Below are positions 26,009-35,694 of a DNA stretch of 64,000 nucleotides, piece by piece (positions within the stretch are counted from its first letter, which is position 1; the number at the start of each line of letters is the position of its first letter). Source of the stretch: Halobacteriovorax marinus (lineage in GTDB: Bacteria > Bdellovibrionota > Bacteriovoracia > Bacteriovoracales > Bacteriovoracaceae); NCBI GenBank assembly GCA_002163155.1, contig MAAO01000010.1:28947-92946 (forward strand), given 5' to 3'. Under the pieces are notes generated by a model. That model made no database searches, was not told the DNA's origin, and saw only the letters and a list, made by a program, of their open reading frames with translations. The position numbers and the translations under genes are program-made.

Positions 26009-26845
26009 CTATCTAGCGAATTTAATAATCTCTACCGGACAAGCTTCAGCAGCTTCTTCAATTGAAATCCCGTTATCAAGGGGAGCACCAGGCTTAATTA
26101 TACAAGTATCACCTGTAATCTCAAATACATCAGCATTGATATCAACACAAGCGTCACAAACAATACAACCCTCTTCAATCCAAACTTTAGTTACAGAGAA
26201 ATTCTCAACGGCAGCTGCTTCAGAGCCTCCACCACCAGCAAACTCTCCAGCAAACTCAGGATTAGAAGCAATTTTTAAAGCTTTGCTTGAAGCTGGAAGA
26301 GGTTCAGCAATGAAGCTTCTCTTAGGAAGATCATAAACTGGTTTTGCATAATTTAACTTATTCTTTTCATTGAATTCATCAGCAGTCCCAGTGGACTTAG
26401 CAAGCATATCTTTAAACTTTGGAGCTTTATAAATAAAGTGATGAACAATGGCACCCTTAGCAGAAATAACCTCTATTTCAACTGAAGCATTTTCTAAACC
26501 TTTTGCTGACAATAATTCAGCAAAATCATTACCAAGATCTAAATCTTGCGCAAAAGTAGAAGAGGCAGCAGTATAATCACGATTGATTATGACTTGCGTA
26601 GGAGATCCAAACGGATTGTATAAACGAAGTTTGAATTGATCAAACTTAGCAGGCTCACGTGAGCTATTCCACTTAAAGGAAAAAGCAAAACCATTTTCAC
26701 CTTTTTCTGACTTAAGTATCGTTAACTTTGGACGAGCAAACAAAAAATGCAATGCCCCTGAAAGTAGACTTAAAATTCCAATTTGAACCACTAGCCCTAT
26801 TCCTGCTAGCAGAGCAATCCCCATTGCAATGAAGGTTGTACTCAC
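26009..26845 (-). CDS. membrane-anchored protein with C-terminal [4Fe-4S] ferredoxin domain
   Basis: 278 residues, GTG start behind AGGGAG. Residues 4-36 are hydrophobic (one membrane pass or hairpin). The middle, about 45-150, is a predicted beta-rich domain. The last 60 residues are a monocluster ferredoxin: GCIVCDACVD gives CxxCxxC and AEACPVEII gives the fourth ligand with its proline. It is probably an electron carrier fixed to the inner membrane facing the cytoplasm. The redox partner is unknown and no oxidoreductase gene is adjacent. Confidence 0.85.
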   Translation of the reverse strand: MSTTFIAMGIALLAGIGLVVQIGILSLLSGALHFLFARPKLTILKSEKGENGFAFSFKWNSSREPAKFDQFKLRLYNPFGSPTQVIINRDYTAASSTFAQDLDLGNDFAELLSAKGLENASVEIEVISAKGAIVHHFIYKAPKFKDMLAKSTGTADEFNEKNKLNYAKPVYDLPKRSFIAEPLPASSKALKIASNPEFAGEFAGGGGSEAAAVENFSVTKVWIEEGCIVCDACVDINADVFEITGDTCIIKPGAPLDNGISIEEAAEACPVEIIKFAR

Positions 26846-26974
26846 TTAACACTCCCTGTATTAAGAACTGAGCTCAAATAATAAGAGATCTCAGCATATA
26901 TATTTCTATCAATAATTGTATACCTTAATATAATCATTTTAAAGGCTTTAGCCAACCTGTTTTAGAGTGGTTAT

Positions 26975-27919
26975 CTAGTTTTTTTCAACCGGCTGTATTC
27001 CAAACCCAACACGGGACCTAAGAACATTGCCCTCAACCTGCCCTAAACCTAGTAATTGACCTTCATAGTATACCCAATAATACTCGTCCACTAAGTCTTG
27101 ATGCATAGTAAGCCCATTAAAAAACTTTGTGGCCATCACCAAAGAGAGTTCAATTTTAGCATAATTTAGAAAGTCGTCCACAGGACAACCAATTTTCTTT
27201 ATATCAAAATCTTCATCGCGCTTAGGCCAGTCAGCAGACTTTAGAGCATTGGAAGAAATTGCCGGCCCAATTGAGACCCGTTCAAGATTCTTCAAGGCAC
27301 CATGTGTCCCCAACTTCTTGGCAATATCTTCAAATAAGACCCTGATATAGGTTCCAGAGCTTGCCGTCACAAGAAATTCGACTTCCAGCCCTTCTCTTGA
27401 AAGTAATTCAATATGCACAATATTTCTAAGAACGGGAGGTTTTTCAATGATTACACCTTCTCTGGCCCACTCATAAAGGGGTTTCCCTTTGTGTTTCGTG
27501 GCAGAAAAAGCGGGAGGTGATTGTTCATACTCACCTAGAAATGACTGAATAATTTCACTGAGAGTTTCATCACTAAATTCAGGGCAAGCCACTTCTTTGT
27601 TCTCCCCACCATCACCGGTGAGATCTCCCGTGGGACTTTCAATTCCCAAAATCCCTCGTGCCTTATAAGTCTTAGGGTACTTCTCGTGAATATAATTATT
27701 AAATCTAGGTGCTTGGCCAATAGCAATAAGTAGAACGCCATCCGCAAAGGGATCTAAAGTTCCAAAGTGACCAATTTTTCCAAAACCTTTAGGAAGGTGA
27801 TGTTTGAAGTGTCTTACAACATCAGTACTAGTCATGCCTTCTGGTTTATAGACATTAAAAACTAAAGGGCCAAAAATTGGCCCCGGTTTATTCTTTTTCT
27901 TATTTGAATGAGAACTCAC
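26975..27919 (-). CDS. truB: tRNA pseudouridine(55) synthase TruB
   Basis: 314 residues, within the usual range. The GTG start overlaps the rbfA stop. The catalytic aspartate is in GHFGTLDPFADGVL; the family block VFNVYKPEGMTS lies near the N-terminus. It makes pseudouridine 55 in the T loop of tRNAs. It is the last gene of the rimP-nusA-infB-rbfA-truB operon. Confidence 0.97.
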   Translation of the reverse strand: MSSHSNKKKNKPGPIFGPLVFNVYKPEGMTSTDVVRHFKHHLPKGFGKIGHFGTLDPFADGVLLIAIGQAPRFNNYIHEKYPKTYKARGILGIESPTGDLTGDGGENKEVACPEFSDETLSEIIQSFLGEYEQSPPAFSATKHKGKPLYEWAREGVIIEKPPVLRNIVHIELLSREGLEVEFLVTASSGTYIRVLFEDIAKKLGTHGALKNLERVSIGPAISSNALKSADWPKRDEDFDIKKIGCPVDDFLNYAKIELSLVMATKFFNGLTMHQDLVDEYYWVYYEGQLLGLGQVEGNVLRSRVGFGIQPVEKN

Positions 27920-28278
27920 GTTGGTCCTCTTCCTTTCTTTGCTTCATCATTCAAGAGATCATCGATCTTCTTCTCCTCATCAAATTGAGAATCATAGATA
28001 AATGAAATTGCAGGAACGTGCCTCATTTTTAAAAGCTTCGAGAGATGAGTTCTTATTTTTCCGGCCATACCTTCGATCGCCTTCTTAGAATCACCTCTTT
28101 TGGAAGCATCAAAAGTGTCCCAGTAGAGTTTTGCCGCTGACGCATCATCGGAAACCTCAACTCTAGTTATACTTACAAAAGTAAGACTAGAGTCAGAGAC
28201 ACTTGTTCTTAAAAAGGCATTGGCCCCTTGAAGAATTTTCTCAGAAAGAATATTTTTCTTACTACCACCAGCTGCCAA
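27916..28278 (-). CDS. rbfA: 30S ribosome-binding factor RbfA
   Basis: 120 residues, normal length. The TTG start is six bases after GGAG. The KH-like fold shows in VSITRVEVSDDASAAKLYWD and in MRHVPAISFIYDSQFDEEKKIDDLL. It matures the 16S rRNA 5' end in the small subunit and matters in the cold. It sits four bases after infB. Confidence 0.96.
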   Translation of the reverse strand: MAAGGSKKNILSEKILQGANAFLRTSVSDSSLTFVSITRVEVSDDASAAKLYWDTFDASKRGDSKKAIEGMAGKIRTHLSKLLKMRHVPAISFIYDSQFDEEKKIDDLLNDEAKKGRGPT

Positions 28279-28281
28279 ATC

Positions 28282-31053
28282 TTACTCCGTAGCTTCTGCT
28301 GCAGCAGCTGCTTCAGCAGCTTCAAGTGCCGCAAGCTCAGCAGCTTCAGCCGCTAACTTTTCTTCTTTAGCAACATCTTCAAGAGTTCTTTTCTTCTCTA
28401 CTAACATATAAGCTTCGAATTGATCGTTAACTTTGATATCAGTATATCCTTCAAGTGCGATACCACACTCAAATCCGTTCTTAACTTCTTTAACATCATC
28501 CTTAAATCTCTTAAGTGATGACATTTTTCCGTCAAATAAGATTTTACCGTCACGTAGTAAACGAATATTACAACCTTCTTTGATTTTCCCGTCGATAACA
28601 GAAGAACCAGCAATTGTACCAATTTTTGGAACACTGAAAGTATCTTTAACTTCTGCTCTACCGATGAATTCTTCAACAGTGTCAGGGTCAAGCATACCTT
28701 CAATAGCTAGAGTAATGTCATTGATTAGCTCATAGATGATTGAATAAGTTTTAACATCAATTGATTTTACCTCAGCAAGTCTTCTGGCAGTTGTATTAGG
28801 TCTCATGTTGAAACCAATAATAAAGGCACCTGAAGTTTCTGCGAGAGTTACATCACTATCGTTGATGGCACCAACACCACCAGCAATAACTTTAACTTCA
28901 ACTTCTGTATTACTAAGAGCTGTTAATGATTGCTTAATAGCTTCAAATGAACCTTGAACATCAGATCTTATAATAAGATTAAGGACTTTAGTTTCACTTC
29001 CTTCACTAGCTGCCATTCCAAAGAAGTCTTCAAGCGAAACTTTTGCTTTTGGCTTCAGATCGAGCTTCATTCTTTCAAGAGCTCTGTTTTGACATATCTT
29101 CTTAGCTTCTCTTTCATTTTTTACAACGTTTACTGAATCACCTGGACTAGGTGCTTGATCAAGACCGAGCACTTGCACAGGAGTAGAAGGTCCAGCAGAA
29201 TCTAATTGATTACCGAGGTGATCAGTTAAACTTCTCGCTCTACCAAAAGTTTCTCCAACAACAATTGAATCACCTTTCTTTAGTGTTCCTGCTTGAATAA
29301 GAACTGTAGCAACTGGACCACGTCCTTGCTCAACCTTAGATTCAATAACAACACCATCTACAACACCTGTATCACTTGCTCTAAGTTCAAGCATTTCAGT
29401 CTGAAGAGCAATAGACTCTAGAAGATTATCAACTCCATCACCTTTTAGTGCAGAGATCTCAACAAATTGAGTATCACCACCCCACTCTTCTGGACTCATA
29501 TCAAGTTCAGCAAGTTCAGATTTAATTCTATCAGGGTTAATCCCTTCTTTATCCATTTTGTTAACAGCTACGATCACTGGCTTTCCTGCATTCTTACAGT
29601 ACTTAACCGACTCACGAGTTTGTGGCATAACACCATCATCAGCTGCTACCACTAGCACAACAAGGTCAGTAACATCAGCACCACGTTGCCTCATCGAAGC
29701 GAAAGCCGCGTGACCAGGAGTATCTAAGAAAGTTAACTTAGAATCCTTAACATTTACAGAATAAGCTCCAATATGTTGAGTAATTCCACCAGCTTCACCA
29801 TCAGCGACTTTTTCATTTCTAATATAATCTAGAAGAGTCGTCTTACCATGATCAACGTGTCCCATAATCGTAATAATTGGACTTCTTCCTGGTAATTTAT
29901 TGTGCTCTTCATCAGATAGAGACTCTTTACCCATAACCTTATCTTCATCAAAGGCCACGTTTTCTGCTCTATAGTCATAGAGAGAAGCAATCTCACCAGC
30001 TAGAATCATACCGATAAAATCACCAGATTTAATGAGAAGGTTCATTTCTAAACACTTATCAATCATATCTTTCAATTTAACTTTAAGCTTCTTAGCTAAT
30101 TGGTCAGAAGTTGCACCATCGTGAAGCTTCACAAGCCTCTTAGAGTCTTTAACTTCTGTAATCTCAGTACCTCTCTTGGCACCTGTATATATTCTCTTTC
30201 TTTTTACAGTTGAGTAAAGTGGACGTCCGGCACCACCAGAAACTCCATAACTCTTCATTTCTGTGTCTGCTCTATCTTGGATTAAAGTCTGTGCTTTATT
30301 CACAATCTTCTTTCCAGACATCATAGATGCTAGAGCACCCATTCTACCTTTAGAAACGACTTTTGCATCAGTAGAGGTCTCTGTTGATTCTTCTTTCTTC
30401 GCTGGTGGAATATAAACAGGAGTGAAACGATGAGGCTTATCAGCCGTATCTTCTTTCTTTCCATCAGCTTTCTTAGTTTCAGCAGCAGGTTTCTTTGCTT
30501 CAGCTTTCTTAGCTTCAGGTCTAGAAACAACTCTTAAACCAAAAGATGAATCATCTTTCTTAGTTTCTTTAGCAGGAGCCTCTACAACATCTTCAGTAAC
30601 TGTTTCAGTTTGGTTAGCTTCAACAACTTCAGAAGTCTCTTCAACTTCTGCAGCCATTTCTACAACTTCTTCAGTATGAGTCTCAACTGGTTCAACAACT
30701 TCAGCAGCATCTACAGCAGGAGTCTCTTCACCTTTTTTACGAATAACTGTTTTTCTACGAACTACAGTTGTCTTTTTAGTTTCAGTTGAATCTTCTTCAG
30801 AAGTACTTTCAGTAGCCTTAGCTTTCTTAGCGACTTTCTTTTTAGCAACCTTCTTCTTAACAACTTTCTTCTTAGTTGATTTAGCCTTTTCTTCGCTCAA
30901 GGAACGATAGTTAGCCATTATTTTTTCAACTTCATCATCAGTTAAAGATGTCATGTGGTTACGAACAGAAAAACCTTGATTCTTTAGTTCTTCAACTAAA
31001 TCCAATGGTCCTTTATTCAATTCTTTTGCCAGTTCAAATATTTTCATAGGCAT
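28282..31053 (-). CDS. infB: translation initiation factor IF-2
   Basis: 923 residues. The IF2 N-terminal helix-bundle (MPMKIFELAKELNK) is followed by a long Lys/Ala/Glu-rich low-complexity linker (about residues 55-250). The GTPase domain has G1 GHVDHGKTT, G3 DTPGH and G4 NKMD; domains II-IV follow to the C-terminus, which ends in an Ala/Glu-rich tail. It places initiator tRNA on the 30S subunit. GGGAG lies seven bases before the ATG at 31053. Confidence 0.98.
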   Translation of the reverse strand: MPMKIFELAKELNKGPLDLVEELKNQGFSVRNHMTSLTDDEVEKIMANYRSLSEEKAKSTKKKVVKKKVAKKKVAKKAKATESTSEEDSTETKKTTVVRRKTVIRKKGEETPAVDAAEVVEPVETHTEEVVEMAAEVEETSEVVEANQTETVTEDVVEAPAKETKKDDSSFGLRVVSRPEAKKAEAKKPAAETKKADGKKEDTADKPHRFTPVYIPPAKKEESTETSTDAKVVSKGRMGALASMMSGKKIVNKAQTLIQDRADTEMKSYGVSGGAGRPLYSTVKRKRIYTGAKRGTEITEVKDSKRLVKLHDGATSDQLAKKLKVKLKDMIDKCLEMNLLIKSGDFIGMILAGEIASLYDYRAENVAFDEDKVMGKESLSDEEHNKLPGRSPIITIMGHVDHGKTTLLDYIRNEKVADGEAGGITQHIGAYSVNVKDSKLTFLDTPGHAAFASMRQRGADVTDLVVLVVAADDGVMPQTRESVKYCKNAGKPVIVAVNKMDKEGINPDRIKSELAELDMSPEEWGGDTQFVEISALKGDGVDNLLESIALQTEMLELRASDTGVVDGVVIESKVEQGRGPVATVLIQAGTLKKGDSIVVGETFGRARSLTDHLGNQLDSAGPSTPVQVLGLDQAPSPGDSVNVVKNEREAKKICQNRALERMKLDLKPKAKVSLEDFFGMAASEGSETKVLNLIIRSDVQGSFEAIKQSLTALSNTEVEVKVIAGGVGAINDSDVTLAETSGAFIIGFNMRPNTTARRLAEVKSIDVKTYSIIYELINDITLAIEGMLDPDTVEEFIGRAEVKDTFSVPKIGTIAGSSVIDGKIKEGCNIRLLRDGKILFDGKMSSLKRFKDDVKEVKNGFECGIALEGYTDIKVNDQFEAYMLVEKKRTLEDVAKEEKLAAEAAELAALEAAEAAAAAEATE

Positions 31054-31076
31054 TAATGGTCTCCCGATCCAAATTT

Positions 31077-32480
31077 CTACTTAAGCTTAAAAGCCGCTAA
31101 TTCTTCTCTTAATCTTCTTTCTGCATCAGAAAACTTATCTTGAGAATCCTCATCAGATTGGTCTTTATTAATAATACCGTGATAGGCAGGTACAGCAGAT
31201 GCCGAGACAAGTTCTTCCTCATCATTAGTATCAAACTGAATTTCACCCACTTCAATGGCTTCAATTGTATCTTTAATAACTTGAGCTGCTTTTTCTTCTT
31301 CTATTTCAACAAGTTCAGCAAGATCACTTGCTTCAGATCCAGCAATATCTCCAATATTCATTATTCCATTCTGAACCATAACCTGGGCCATAGCATCAGT
31401 AATCGAAGAAATTTGTAGTAAGTTTTCTACAGATTTTTGGATTTTCTCTTGTAACTTAGATTTAGAAATAATGTTGATTTTATATCCACTTAACATGGCC
31501 GCGAGACGAACATTTTGTCCTCTTCTACCAATTGCAAGCGATAACTGATCTTCTTCAACAACAACATCCATTCCACGTTCTTGGTGATCAATTTGAATAT
31601 TTGTAATTTCAGAAGGAGCAAGTGCTGCTCTAGCAAAAGTATCAACATCATCAAACCATTTAACAATATCGATCTTCTCACCCTGAAGCTCGTTAACAAC
31701 ATTTTGTACACGAGAACCTTTCATCCCTACACAAGCTCCGACAGGATCAATGTCTTTATCTACAGAAACAACTGCAATTTTTGCTCTCTGACCAGGTTCA
31801 CGGGCAGCAGACTTAATTTCAATTGTTCCATCTTGAATCTCAGGAACTTCTAGTTCAAATAATTTAACTAAGAATAAAGGAGAAGTTCTAGAAAGACGGA
31901 TTTCAGGACCTCTATTAGTCATAACAACTTCTGTTAAGAAGGCTTGAATTCTATCACCTGGCTTGAAATTCTCTCCAGGAATAACTTCTCTTCTCGAAAG
32001 AACTGCATCGGCCTTACCAAGGTCAACAACAATATTTCCTCTTTCGTATCTTCTAGCAATACCTGTAACAAGTGTTCCTTCTTTATGCTTATATTCTGCA
32101 AAAAGAATTTCTCTTTCTGCGTCTCTTACCTTTTGAAAGATAATTTGACGTGCTGTCTGTACATCAACTCGAGAGAAGTTTGGGTTTTCAATCTTAATAC
32201 CAATTTGGTCACCAAGCTCGACGTCTTCATCAAGTTCTTGAGCTTCAACAAGGTTAATCTCAACGATCGTATCCCTTACTTCTTCGACAACATTTTTATA
32301 TTGAAAAATCTCGATGTCACCATCGTTTTCATTATATCTAGTTTCGTATTCACCTTGAATACCATACTTCTTTCTTGCAGTGACTAGGAAAGCTTGTTCA
32401 ACAGCTTTAACGACAATGCTTTTTTCGATTCCTCTTTCTTTACCAAGAGTTTCTATAACTTTTCCAAGTTCAGAAAACAT
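31077..32480 (-). CDS. nusA: transcription termination/antitermination factor NusA
   Basis: 467 residues. The order is: N-terminal RNA-polymerase-binding domain; S1 domain (about 135-200, with ARRYERGNIVVDLG); KH1 (DPVGACVGMKGSRVQNVVNE, 20 residues shown); KH2 (LAIGRRGQNVRLAAML); and a C-terminal helix-hairpin-helix repeat (about 345-415) with an acidic tail. It binds nascent RNA and polymerase to control pausing and termination. It is the second gene of the operon. Confidence 0.98.
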   Translation of the reverse strand: MFSELGKVIETLGKERGIEKSIVVKAVEQAFLVTARKKYGIQGEYETRYNENDGDIEIFQYKNVVEEVRDTIVEINLVEAQELDEDVELGDQIGIKIENPNFSRVDVQTARQIIFQKVRDAEREILFAEYKHKEGTLVTGIARRYERGNIVVDLGKADAVLSRREVIPGENFKPGDRIQAFLTEVVMTNRGPEIRLSRTSPLFLVKLFELEVPEIQDGTIEIKSAAREPGQRAKIAVVSVDKDIDPVGACVGMKGSRVQNVVNELQGEKIDIVKWFDDVDTFARAALAPSEITNIQIDHQERGMDVVVEEDQLSLAIGRRGQNVRLAAMLSGYKINIISKSKLQEKIQKSVENLLQISSITDAMAQVMVQNGIMNIGDIAGSEASDLAELVEIEEEKAAQVIKDTIEAIEVGEIQFDTNDEEELVSASAVPAYHGIINKDQSDEDSQDKFSDAERRLREELAAFKLK

Positions 32481-32498
32481 ATTTCCCTTCCTTCCGCT

Positions 32499-33017
32499 CT
32501 AACTAAGATCTAGAGCTGGTTCTAAATTTGCTTTTTTTATATCTTCGTATTTTAATTTCAATTCATAATTGTTAGCGACACAAGTAATGCCAACATCTGT
32601 GACATCAATAAGTTTCCCGATAACTTTCCTTTCGCCTTTAAGGGTCTTAGGAATTCCAGGATAATCATCTCCAATTAACCTAGCCTTGGTACTGATTAAA
32701 ATATCCTTATCCAAAGACATTTTAAAATGTTCAATTGTATTTAATTGTCTAAACATTCCAGGCGAAGAAACTTCTAAAGTTAGTTCACTTGGCATCCACT
32801 CTTCCTCTTCTACAAAAGGAGTAAGAGCATGGTCTAACTTAGAGCAATCACCAATGACTGCAGTACCAGTCTTAGGGTCTATAATAAAAATCCTAAGAGT
32901 ATGAGATCCTTTTAAATAATCAAGATCGTAAATATCAAAACCTAGTTCTGTACAAAGCTTTGAACAGAGTTCATAAAACTTTTTTTCAACACCAGTTCTT
33001 TCATCTTTTAAAACCAT
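32499..33017 (-). CDS. rimP: ribosome maturation factor RimP
   Basis: 172 residues. The pattern YDLDYLKGSHTLRIFIID, the Leu-Asp-His segment and SSPGMFRQL match the RimP N-domain; the C-domain is SH3-like. It supports late assembly of the 30S subunit. It is the first gene of the rimP-nusA-infB-rbfA-truB unit, so the promoter lies in 33020-33195, where I see no confident match. Confidence 0.95.
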   Translation of the reverse strand: MVLKDERTGVEKKFYELCSKLCTELGFDIYDLDYLKGSHTLRIFIIDPKTGTAVIGDCSKLDHALTPFVEEEEWMPSELTLEVSSPGMFRQLNTIEHFKMSLDKDILISTKARLIGDDYPGIPKTLKGERKVIGKLIDVTDVGITCVANNYELKLKYEDIKKANLEPALDLS

Positions 33018-33051
33018 TCTACTCGCTCTATTTCTGCCACTTAGTTTTGTG

Positions 33052-33081
33052 GCAATAAAAAAGGGAAGATTAAATCTTCCC
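33052..33081 (-). terminator. rho-independent terminator of the TPR-regulator/rimI unit
   Basis: On the minus strand GGGAAGAT-TTA-ATCTTCCC (33063-33081) is followed by TTTTTTATT. It separates the upstream unit (35471 to 33198) from the rimP operon. Confidence 0.92.
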
Positions 33082-33197
33082 TAGTTTCGCAAAAAAAAAT
33101 TGAAACCATAGATAGAAACCGATAAAAGTATTTTGAATCAATTAATATCTAAATACTTGATATCAAGATTTCAGCCATTTGGCAAATATTGAAACGT

Positions 33198-33641
33198 TTA
33201 AAGATGTTTTTCCATAATATGGGCATCTGCACCATTTGAGTAGAATTTCTTCTTAAAATGAATTTTCTTGTAACCCATTCTGTCATAGAGCTTCAAGGCA
33301 GCTTGATTAGAGGATTCAACTTCTAAAAAAGTTCGCTCAAACCCTAATAATTTAAGATTTTGATGCGAAGTGCCCAATATCTGGGAACCAAGTCCCTTCT
33401 GTTGTTCCAAAGGGTCTACTAAAATTTTAACGAGGTGAGCCAAGGCCTCAGCAGGCGATAAACTAAAGAGAATGAAGCTCGATAAATTCTGATTAAAGAA
33501 GAGATGAAAAGAGTTTTTATTCACAGCTTCAGCCCACTGCTGATCAGTCCATGGGAAAGGAAAGTATTGTTGATCAAGAATTTTAATCTTCTCAACTACC
33601 TCCATAGAACAATCTTTTAAAGATAAGGAATGAATGATCAC
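33198..33641 (-). CDS. GNAT N-acetyltransferase, RimI-like
   Basis: 147 residues. The acetyl-CoA binding motif lies in ILVDPLEQQKGLGSQIL, and the C-terminal LEVESSNQAALKLYDRMGYKKI is the RimI-type beta-strand block. Proteins of this group acetylate the N-terminus of ribosomal protein S18 or others; the exact substrate is inferred. The start overlaps the stop of the preceding exported-protein gene by four bases. Confidence 0.88.
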   Translation of the reverse strand: MIIHSLSLKDCSMEVVEKIKILDQQYFPFPWTDQQWAEAVNKNSFHLFFNQNLSSFILFSLSPAEALAHLVKILVDPLEQQKGLGSQILGTSHQNLKLLGFERTFLEVESSNQAALKLYDRMGYKKIHFKKKFYSNGADAHIMEKHL

Positions 33642-34189
33642 CTAAAATATACCTGCTCAGTTAATTTCCTATTAATTCCAGAATAGAAGATGCGTAATTT
33701 TTCAAAGAGATTTTCATTAAGGACAAGATGATCTCTCTCTCGCAAAAAGCGATCCCTTAGTAAAAATTCTGCTCTAACAAGAAGCTTTAGAGTATTGCTC
33801 ATTATCTTGCCCTGCTTATGACACTTGAAAAATCCAATTCTCTGCAAGTCATTCTCCTTAACTGAAACATTAACAGAAGTAGAAAACATGAGAATTTTAT
33901 TTAAGAGTACTATTTTGTGCAATTGATCTTGTCTTCGGCGAAGAACTTTATAATCAGAAACCAATGGTCTTAAGACCTCGTAGTCTTGTTCTGACAATTT
34001 CAAACTAGTCATCAAAACACTTTGCTTCTTCAAACAACGAAAGACATCTAGAGAAGAGAAAGACTTATTAACTGAAGAGAGGTAGAAGACTTGCTCTTCA
34101 ATTTTAAAAAGAGCGGTATCACCAATAGTTTGGGCCAATAAATTTGGCCCAGACATAATTAAAAGAATAATAAGATAAACTAATTTCAT
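33638..34189 (-). CDS. exported protein of unknown function
   Basis: 183 residues with a signal peptide (about 1-19, ending LLAQ). The mature part is Leu/Lys/Arg-rich and probably helical, with two cysteines (RCLKKQ and KCHKQG). I recognise no family. It is sandwiched between the TPR/winged-helix regulator and the RimI-like gene with near-zero spacing, so the three are one transcription unit. Confidence 0.65.
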   Translation of the reverse strand: MKLVYLIILLIMSGPNLLAQTIGDTALFKIEEQVFYLSSVNKSFSSLDVFRCLKKQSVLMTSLKLSEQDYEVLRPLVSDYKVLRRRQDQLHKIVLLNKILMFSTSVNVSVKENDLQRIGFFKCHKQGKIMSNTLKLLVRAEFLLRDRFLRERDHLVLNENLFEKLRIFYSGINRKLTEQVYFR

Positions 34190-34196
34190 TAGTCTA

Positions 34197-35471
34197 TTAT
34201 ACAGGAGAACTCAATTCAACGTTAGCAATAGTTTTATCGTCAACAGTTTTAGTTTCCATGTGAAATCTGATTTTTGCTTGAGGGTTAAAAGTGTAACCAT
34301 CCTTACCACGGATGATATATTTTCTTTTCTCACCGCGAGCAAGTTTTGGCTCAATTAACTTTCTAAGTCTTGAAACACTAGTATAAATAAGTTTGTCGTG
34401 AATAAGAGGGTTATACTCATCTTTCCAGATAGACTTAGCTAGATCTTCTTTATCAAAGTATTGTCCAGGATTCTTAGCAAGTAAGAAGAGAATCTCTAAA
34501 AGTACAAAACGATGTTTAAAATCAATTGTTCCAAGAGCTCTTTCTTTAATTTTTCTGTTATTTCTATCTAAATATAAATCTACGCTTGAATCGTTAACAT
34601 CTTCAATTTCGCTAGCAAGTAAATTAGAAAGTCTCTTGAACACAGTTGGATCAATAGACTCAGCAGCTAAATTAAAGTAATCAAGAGCACGGTCAAAATC
34701 ACCCATATTCTTATATATATTTCCCTTACCTAAGAGAATATATCCAAATAGGTTCCAACATTTCTTCGTTTGAAGAGTTTCATTCGCAAGCTTGAAAAAT
34801 TTTAATGAATTATCAAATTCTTCAAGTTCTAGATAGATTTTTGCTGAGAAGAGATACATAGCTCCACTTAAATAATCTTTCTTAATAATGGCCAACAACT
34901 GATTTAGCTGACCAAGATAATCAAGGGCACTAGTATAATCTTTTCTATTATAACAATTATTAGCAAGTGCTAATAAAGTCTTAGCGAGGATATCTGGTTC
35001 GTTTTCTTCTTTTGATTTCTTATAAGCAAATTGAAAGTTCTCAAAAGCTTGATCAAAGTGTCCACCGTAATTATTTACGATACCAACATTGTAGAAATAT
35101 TCAGAATTTAAACTTCCGAGGACCTTTGTAAGTTCTTCAACTAAACCTTCGGCCTTAATAATATACTTCGTAGCGCTTTCATCATCTAATTTCTCAGAAG
35201 AGATCCTAATGAGAAATCCTAGTATTTTGAAAACTGAAAATATATCTCTTGGAGTTTCTGCACATTCTAGAGATTTTACAAAATTCTCTTCAGCAGCATC
35301 TAAATCTGACTTATCATAATGGAGTTTTCCAAGCTGATAAAAAGATCTGCCAATCTCTCTTTTGGTAAGAGATTCTTCAGATGGAGTATATTGATCATTG
35401 AACTCATAGAAAGCAATGGACGTATCAGCTTCACTGGTACGAGTATTCATCTCTAAGTTGTCGTTCATCAT
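34197..35471 (-). CDS. TPR-repeat protein with C-terminal OmpR-type winged helix
   Basis: 424 residues. About residues 30-270 are five or six tetratricopeptide-like helical repeats (KLHYDKSDLDAAEENFVKSL, 20 residues shown, is the first clear one). Residues 315-405 form a winged helix of the Trans_reg_C type (LLAKNPGQYFDKEDLAKSIW, then YTSVSRLRKLIEP and IIRGKDGYTF). It is probably a DNA-binding regulator whose TPR part takes protein input instead of a phosphorylated receiver. It is divergent from ddl and may control that operon; this is inference. Confidence 0.88.
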   Translation of the reverse strand: MMNDNLEMNTRTSEADTSIAFYEFNDQYTPSEESLTKREIGRSFYQLGKLHYDKSDLDAAEENFVKSLECAETPRDIFSVFKILGFLIRISSEKLDDESATKYIIKAEGLVEELTKVLGSLNSEYFYNVGIVNNYGGHFDQAFENFQFAYKKSKEENEPDILAKTLLALANNCYNRKDYTSALDYLGQLNQLLAIIKKDYLSGAMYLFSAKIYLELEEFDNSLKFFKLANETLQTKKCWNLFGYILLGKGNIYKNMGDFDRALDYFNLAAESIDPTVFKRLSNLLASEIEDVNDSSVDLYLDRNNRKIKERALGTIDFKHRFVLLEILFLLAKNPGQYFDKEDLAKSIWKDEYNPLIHDKLIYTSVSRLRKLIEPKLARGEKRKYIIRGKDGYTFNPQAKIRFHMETKTVDDKTIANVELSSPV

Positions 35472-35505
35472 AGTTCATTCCCCTAAAAAGTTTGAAACCT
35501 GTGCA

Positions 35506-35520
35506 AATAGCCCGACTATT
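35506..35520 (-). other. small hairpin in the leader of the TPR regulator
   Basis: AATAG-CCCGA-CTATT forms a five-base-pair stem in the 5' leader of the TPR regulator. The promoter candidate TTGACT lies further upstream near 35575. The role is unknown. Confidence 0.35.
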
Positions 35521-35631
35521 CAATCACTTATAAAACGAGCTAGCAAGTTCATACCATATTTTGTCGCCTCAAGTCAAAAAATCGAATTGAGTCTCCCTAA
35601 AATTGTCTTTCTAAGTTATTGATTAATGGAA

Positions 35632-35660
35632 TTGGCATTGATAAACTGTGAAATAATTAT
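35632..35660 (+). promoter_or_regulatory. sigma-70 promoter of the ddl operon
   Basis: TTGGCA (35632-35637), a 17-base spacer and AATTAT (35655-35660) lie 35 bases upstream of the ddl ATG. No other strong candidate exists before the six-gene unit. Confidence 0.6.
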
Positions 35661-35694
35661 ATGAGTAAAAGAAATAAGTAATTTCGGAGCCTTA

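Noticed and set aside
31140..32387. Several Asn/Phe/Ser-rich plus-strand frames.
   Set aside because: Antisense shadows of nusA caused by its Glu/Ile/Lys codons.
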